Source: a virus. Taken from it: 33,498 nt of DNA. The DNA is taken from the IMG/VR virus record IMGVR_UViG_3300047380_000453, positions 1 to 33,498 of that record, one strand, 5' to 3'. A program made the translations under genes and the position numbers. The notes beneath the pieces were generated by a model. It saw only the letters and a program-made list of their open reading frames with translations, ran no database searches and was not told the DNA's origin. Of this stretch, positions 31,533-33,498 are shown one piece after another (position 1 is the stretch's first letter; each line of letters starts with the position of its first letter).

Positions 31533-31561
31533 ATTATACAACGAACTGCCACACAAGTCAA
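31533..31561 (-). promoter_or_regulatory. Sigma70-type promoter for the exonuclease unit
   Basis: Minus strand: TTGACT (31561-31556), 17-base spacer, TATAAT (31538-31533). It shares the preceding AGG bases and the following ATACATAC with the moxR promoter, so both could be bound by the same host-type holoenzyme. Confidence 0.83.
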
Positions 31562-31568
31562 CCTAAAT

Positions 31569-32063
31569 CTAAATAATTTGAGCAACCAGTTTTGTGTTGT
31601 CATCTGCTTGACCCCAACTGTCTACAGTAGCACCAGGTCCAATATCAGTTAAATCACGTTTAACAAACAGTTCAAGTTGTGAGTTTTGGTGCATTGCAGT
31701 TGCACCTACTTCTTTTTCACTTAGGATACATACTCCATAGTGAAAGCCTGTATATACAATTTTAGTAATATTATTTTTATTACAGTATTTGATTAAGGCT
31801 TGTCTTTGATTCATTTGTTTCCATTTAGAGAAGTTAGCTATTGGATCCTTCTCTTTGTTACAAACTATAAATTTATGTTTACAATCTTTAAGATAGTAAT
31901 CAATCTTTTGGCTTGTTCGTATCATCTCATGTGGTAGCCATGGCCACATAGTATCTTCTTCCCAACCCATATTACGGTGTGGGTGCATAACTAACCAAAC
32001 TGCTTGGTCTTGCAATGTAGCTAATTGTCCTTGAGCTTTTTTAACTTGCTTCACTTTTACCAT
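31569..32063 (-). CDS. Isochorismatase-like or unknown conserved phage protein
   Basis: 164 aa from ATG 32063; an ATG at 32111 in frame would overlap the upstream gene more and is the alternative. An alpha/beta pattern is visible: AVWLVMHPHRNMGWEEDTMW, HKFIVCNKEKDP and ITKIVYTGFHYGVCILSEKE. The last, a strand followed by Cys on a helix, and the later ELFVKRDLTD resemble the active-site region of isochorismatase-type cysteine hydrolases. The N-terminal catalytic Asp of that family is not clear. It overlaps the upstream gene. The stop at 31569 lies next to the -35 of the exonuclease promoter. Function uncertain. Confidence 0.6.
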   Translation of the reverse strand: MVKVKQVKKAQGQLATLQDQAVWLVMHPHRNMGWEEDTMWPWLPHEMIRTSQKIDYYLKDCKHKFIVCNKEKDPIANFSKWKQMNQRQALIKYCNKNNITKIVYTGFHYGVCILSEKEVGATAMHQNSQLELFVKRDLTDIGPGATVDSWGQADDNTKLVAQII

Positions 32064-32409
32064 CTTCTCTAGAAACAATTTTGATATGTCCAGCATCTCT
32101 TTGCGGATCATGTCCTTGTTCTGTTAAGATAGTTCGAGCAACATCTTTAAACCAACTGTCTACAATAGCTTCATTAGTTTCGCCTGTGTAACCAGCATCA
32201 AGTAGTTGTTCAATAAACTCGTTATTCCAATCGAGCTCAAAGAACCCGTTCTTAATATCTTTTGGATTAACTTGTGTATCTAATACTGCTACCCAAGGCT
32301 TCTTAGCTTTGGTCGCCGCTTCTTTTTCTTGTTCTAATAGTGTTCTTGAATTAGGCTCGCCTGTAACAGGTTCCTTTTTCTTAAACACATTTTTTAGTTT
32401 ATCTAGCAT
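32041..32409 (-). CDS. Conserved phage hypothetical protein
   Basis: 122 aa, with AAGGAAAC before ATG 32409. The basic N-terminal helix MLDKLKNVFKKKEP is followed by an Ala/Lys linker (EKEAATKAKKPWV). The core domain contains VNPKDIKNGFFELDWNNEFI, then LLDAGYTGETNEAIVDSWFK. The pattern NGFFELDWNxxF with GYxGxxxxAIVDxWF is, from memory, conserved among T4-like cyanophages. No catalytic motif. It overlaps the gene downstream by 23 bases. Role unknown. Confidence 0.75.
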   Translation of the reverse strand: MLDKLKNVFKKKEPVTGEPNSRTLLEQEKEAATKAKKPWVAVLDTQVNPKDIKNGFFELDWNNEFIEQLLDAGYTGETNEAIVDSWFKDVARTILTEQGHDPQRDAGHIKIVSREDGKSEAS

Positions 32410-32418
32410 TATGTTTCC

Positions 32419-32529
32419 TTATAGTAGACCCTTTTCTCTTAATTGTTCATCAAGAGGTTTAGTGTCCTTTGTTGTATTTTCTTCTTGTCCTATTCTAGCC
32501 TTAATCAATTTATCAAGTTCCCCAGGCAT
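32419..32529 (-). CDS. Possible 36-aa protein after queE
   Basis: An ATG at 32529 overlapping the end of queE opens a 36-codon frame (MPGELDKLIKARIGQEENTT and a charged tail ending in GLL) that fills the whole gap to the next gene. It is highly charged and helical, as expected of a real small protein and not of random sequence. The ribosome site (GGAA) is very close to the ATG. In the same frame the upstream part is only a shadow of queE. Moderate to low confidence. Confidence 0.4.
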   Translation of the reverse strand: MPGELDKLIKARIGQEENTTKDTKPLDEQLREKGLL

Positions 32530-33412
32530 TTCCGAATAAGCTGATGTGGAGTCTTGGAGTGAATCTCCATCCTTTTGCCATACAGGCTTCCGCCACGTCT
32601 TTAACATTGAGGGAATATTCTTCACTGCGTCCACCCAACGGCATAAGATATACTGGACATTGTACCCCGGCACCTTGGTAAGCCTCCACAGCTCTTTCAA
32701 CTTCATCAAAGTCGTTTTGAGTAGCGACAACAAACTTGAGATACATGTCACTATCAATAACAGTATTATACTGCTCAGCCACATCAGGCTTAATAGCAGT
32801 ATCCCAAGGTTCTCCACTAACACTAAGTTTTGGGGAACAAGACCAAGTGACTTGGATTCGATCTTGATCGTTGAGATAGTTGAAGAAATCGTCGTGTAAA
32901 ATTTGTGTAGTGTTTGTTTCAAATGTAACATTTTTTAAGTCCTGCATACGTGGATGCTCGAATAGTTCGATATATAACCGTTGCCACGCTAGTAACGGTT
33001 CCCCTCCAGTTAATATTAAATGAACGTCTTGACCATTATCTTGTACCCACTTACCATTAGGTGTGAGTGAAAGTAAATGTTCAACAACGTCATCAACTTC
33101 AGCTAGTTTGTTGAAGTGTTTAAATTCAGGATAGATACTTGCATAAGTATCACAACCTGTATGTATAATAGGTAAGTCATTAAACTCTTTTGTAGTTTCG
33201 TGGACACCTTGATTAATAAGTTCCAGTACTTCTGCGTTATGTTTCTTACCTGCTTTATGTTGTTCCCAACGATCACGTTTCTCGTCAGTACCAAAGTTCA
33301 TGCAACGAAAGTTACAACCAAAGGTACGTAAAAATACACTAGGTACTCCTACAAACTTACCTTCACCTTGTACACTATAAAATGCTTCTGAGTATCTAAG
33401 TTTAGCTGGCAT
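32513..33412 (-). CDS. queE: QueE-like 7-carboxy-7-deazaguanine synthase (radical SAM)
   Basis: 299 aa. YSVQGEGKFVGVPSVFLRTF, then GCNFRC, matches the QueE N-terminus. The family's CxxxCxxCDTxYA cluster motif is split here: Cys33 and Cys37 lie in CNFRC, while the third cysteine comes at residue 87 in GCDTYAS, about 49 residues later. So a 45-residue insertion separates ligands two and three. ILTGGEPLL is the SAM site, and CPVYLMPLGG is in the usual C-terminal place. QueE converts carboxytetrahydropterin into 7-carboxy-7-deazaguanine, the precursor of queuosine and of 7-deazaguanine DNA modifications that protect phage genomes. No other Que/Dpd gene is in view. ATG 33412 shares a base with the upstream stop. 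Confidence 0.83.
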   Translation of the reverse strand: MPAKLRYSEAFYSVQGEGKFVGVPSVFLRTFGCNFRCMNFGTDEKRDRWEQHKAGKKHNAEVLELINQGVHETTKEFNDLPIIHTGCDTYASIYPEFKHFNKLAEVDDVVEHLLSLTPNGKWVQDNGQDVHLILTGGEPLLAWQRLYIELFEHPRMQDLKNVTFETNTTQILHDDFFNYLNDQDRIQVTWSCSPKLSVSGEPWDTAIKPDVAEQYNTVIDSDMYLKFVVATQNDFDEVERAVEAYQGAGVQCPVYLMPLGGRSEEYSLNVKDVAEACMAKGWRFTPRLHISLFGNAWGT

Positions 33413-33498
33413 TATAGTTCCTCTGCAATCCCTAATAGTTCAGCAACAAGTAAACCACCTGCTAACCAAACAATACTTCCTGTAAATAATGCTACTAC
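33412..33498 (-). CDS. Membrane protein C-terminus, cut by window edge
   Basis: A 28-residue open frame enters from the right edge and stops with TAA sharing a base with the queE ATG. It is hydrophobic (SIVWLAGGLLVAELLG) with an acidic end (AEEL), consistent with one membrane helix at a C-terminus. Holin and small phage membrane proteins look like this, but too little is visible to name it. Confidence 0.5.
   Translation of the reverse strand, partial: VVALFTGSIVWLAGGLLVAELLGIAEEL

Noticed and set aside
32530-32931. Long minus-strand frame across queE
   Set aside because: Only its last 36 codons fall outside queE; the rest has low-complexity Leu/Ile/Ser composition typical of a shadow frame.

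Overview
The window looks like one contiguous piece of a marine, AT-rich, T4-like myovirus genome. The evidence is very tight gene packing (ATGA and TAATG overlaps, almost no intergenic DNA), T4-type late promoter boxes (NATAAATA) just upstream of several operons, a T4 RNase H/FEN-type exonuclease, a phage-type QueE, a MoxR ATPase plus VWA/HEXXH protein pair, a tail-fibre-like protein, and a string of short proteins that resemble conserved proteins of T4-like cyanophages and pelagiphages. The host cannot be settled here; no photosynthesis genes are present. I found no tRNA, rRNA, CRISPR array, IS element or integrase, and no stretch longer than 300 bases lacks a gene.

Right third (about 23.4-33.5 kb, all minus strand): core-like phage genes. 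From right to left these are a membrane protein end, QueE, small conserved proteins, a 5'-3' exonuclease, more small conserved proteins, MoxR ATPase, VWA/metallopeptidase, three virion-type small proteins and a 458-aa fibre protein. Three textbook sigma70 promoters (TTGAC-, 17-bp spacer, TATAAT or TATACT) drive the exonuclease, MoxR and VWA units. T4-late boxes precede the fibre gene and the 29.7-kb unit. An intrinsic terminator follows moxR.

Left two thirds (about 0.6-23.4 kb): a large accessory island of modification enzymes in alternating operons. A plus operon (631-9276) carries a UDP-sugar dehydrogenase, an SGNH hydrolase-like protein, a GT-A-like protein, four radical SAM proteins, a small membrane protein, a methyltransferase and a 2OG-Fe(II) oxygenase. 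A minus operon (15173 down to 9243) carries three radical SAM proteins, a mini APH-type kinase and two beta-propeller-like repeat proteins. A second plus operon (15213-22196) carries four more 2OG oxygenases, a large unknown protein, a HCX5R phosphatase, a third propeller-like protein behind its own late promoter, and a flavin-dependent halogenase. A short minus pair (23366-22163) encodes a minimal AMP-forming adenylation domain and a GNAT acyltransferase.

The island holds seven radical SAM enzymes in three paralogous groups, five 2OG oxygenases, a halogenase, a methyltransferase, a kinase, a phosphatase, an adenylation/acyl-transfer pair and sugar-nucleotide enzymes. The three repeat proteins have no catalytic motif. 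My inference, not shown by the sequence, is that this is a virion-protein or surface-glycan hypermodification system, with the propeller-like proteins as substrates, scaffolds or displayed products.
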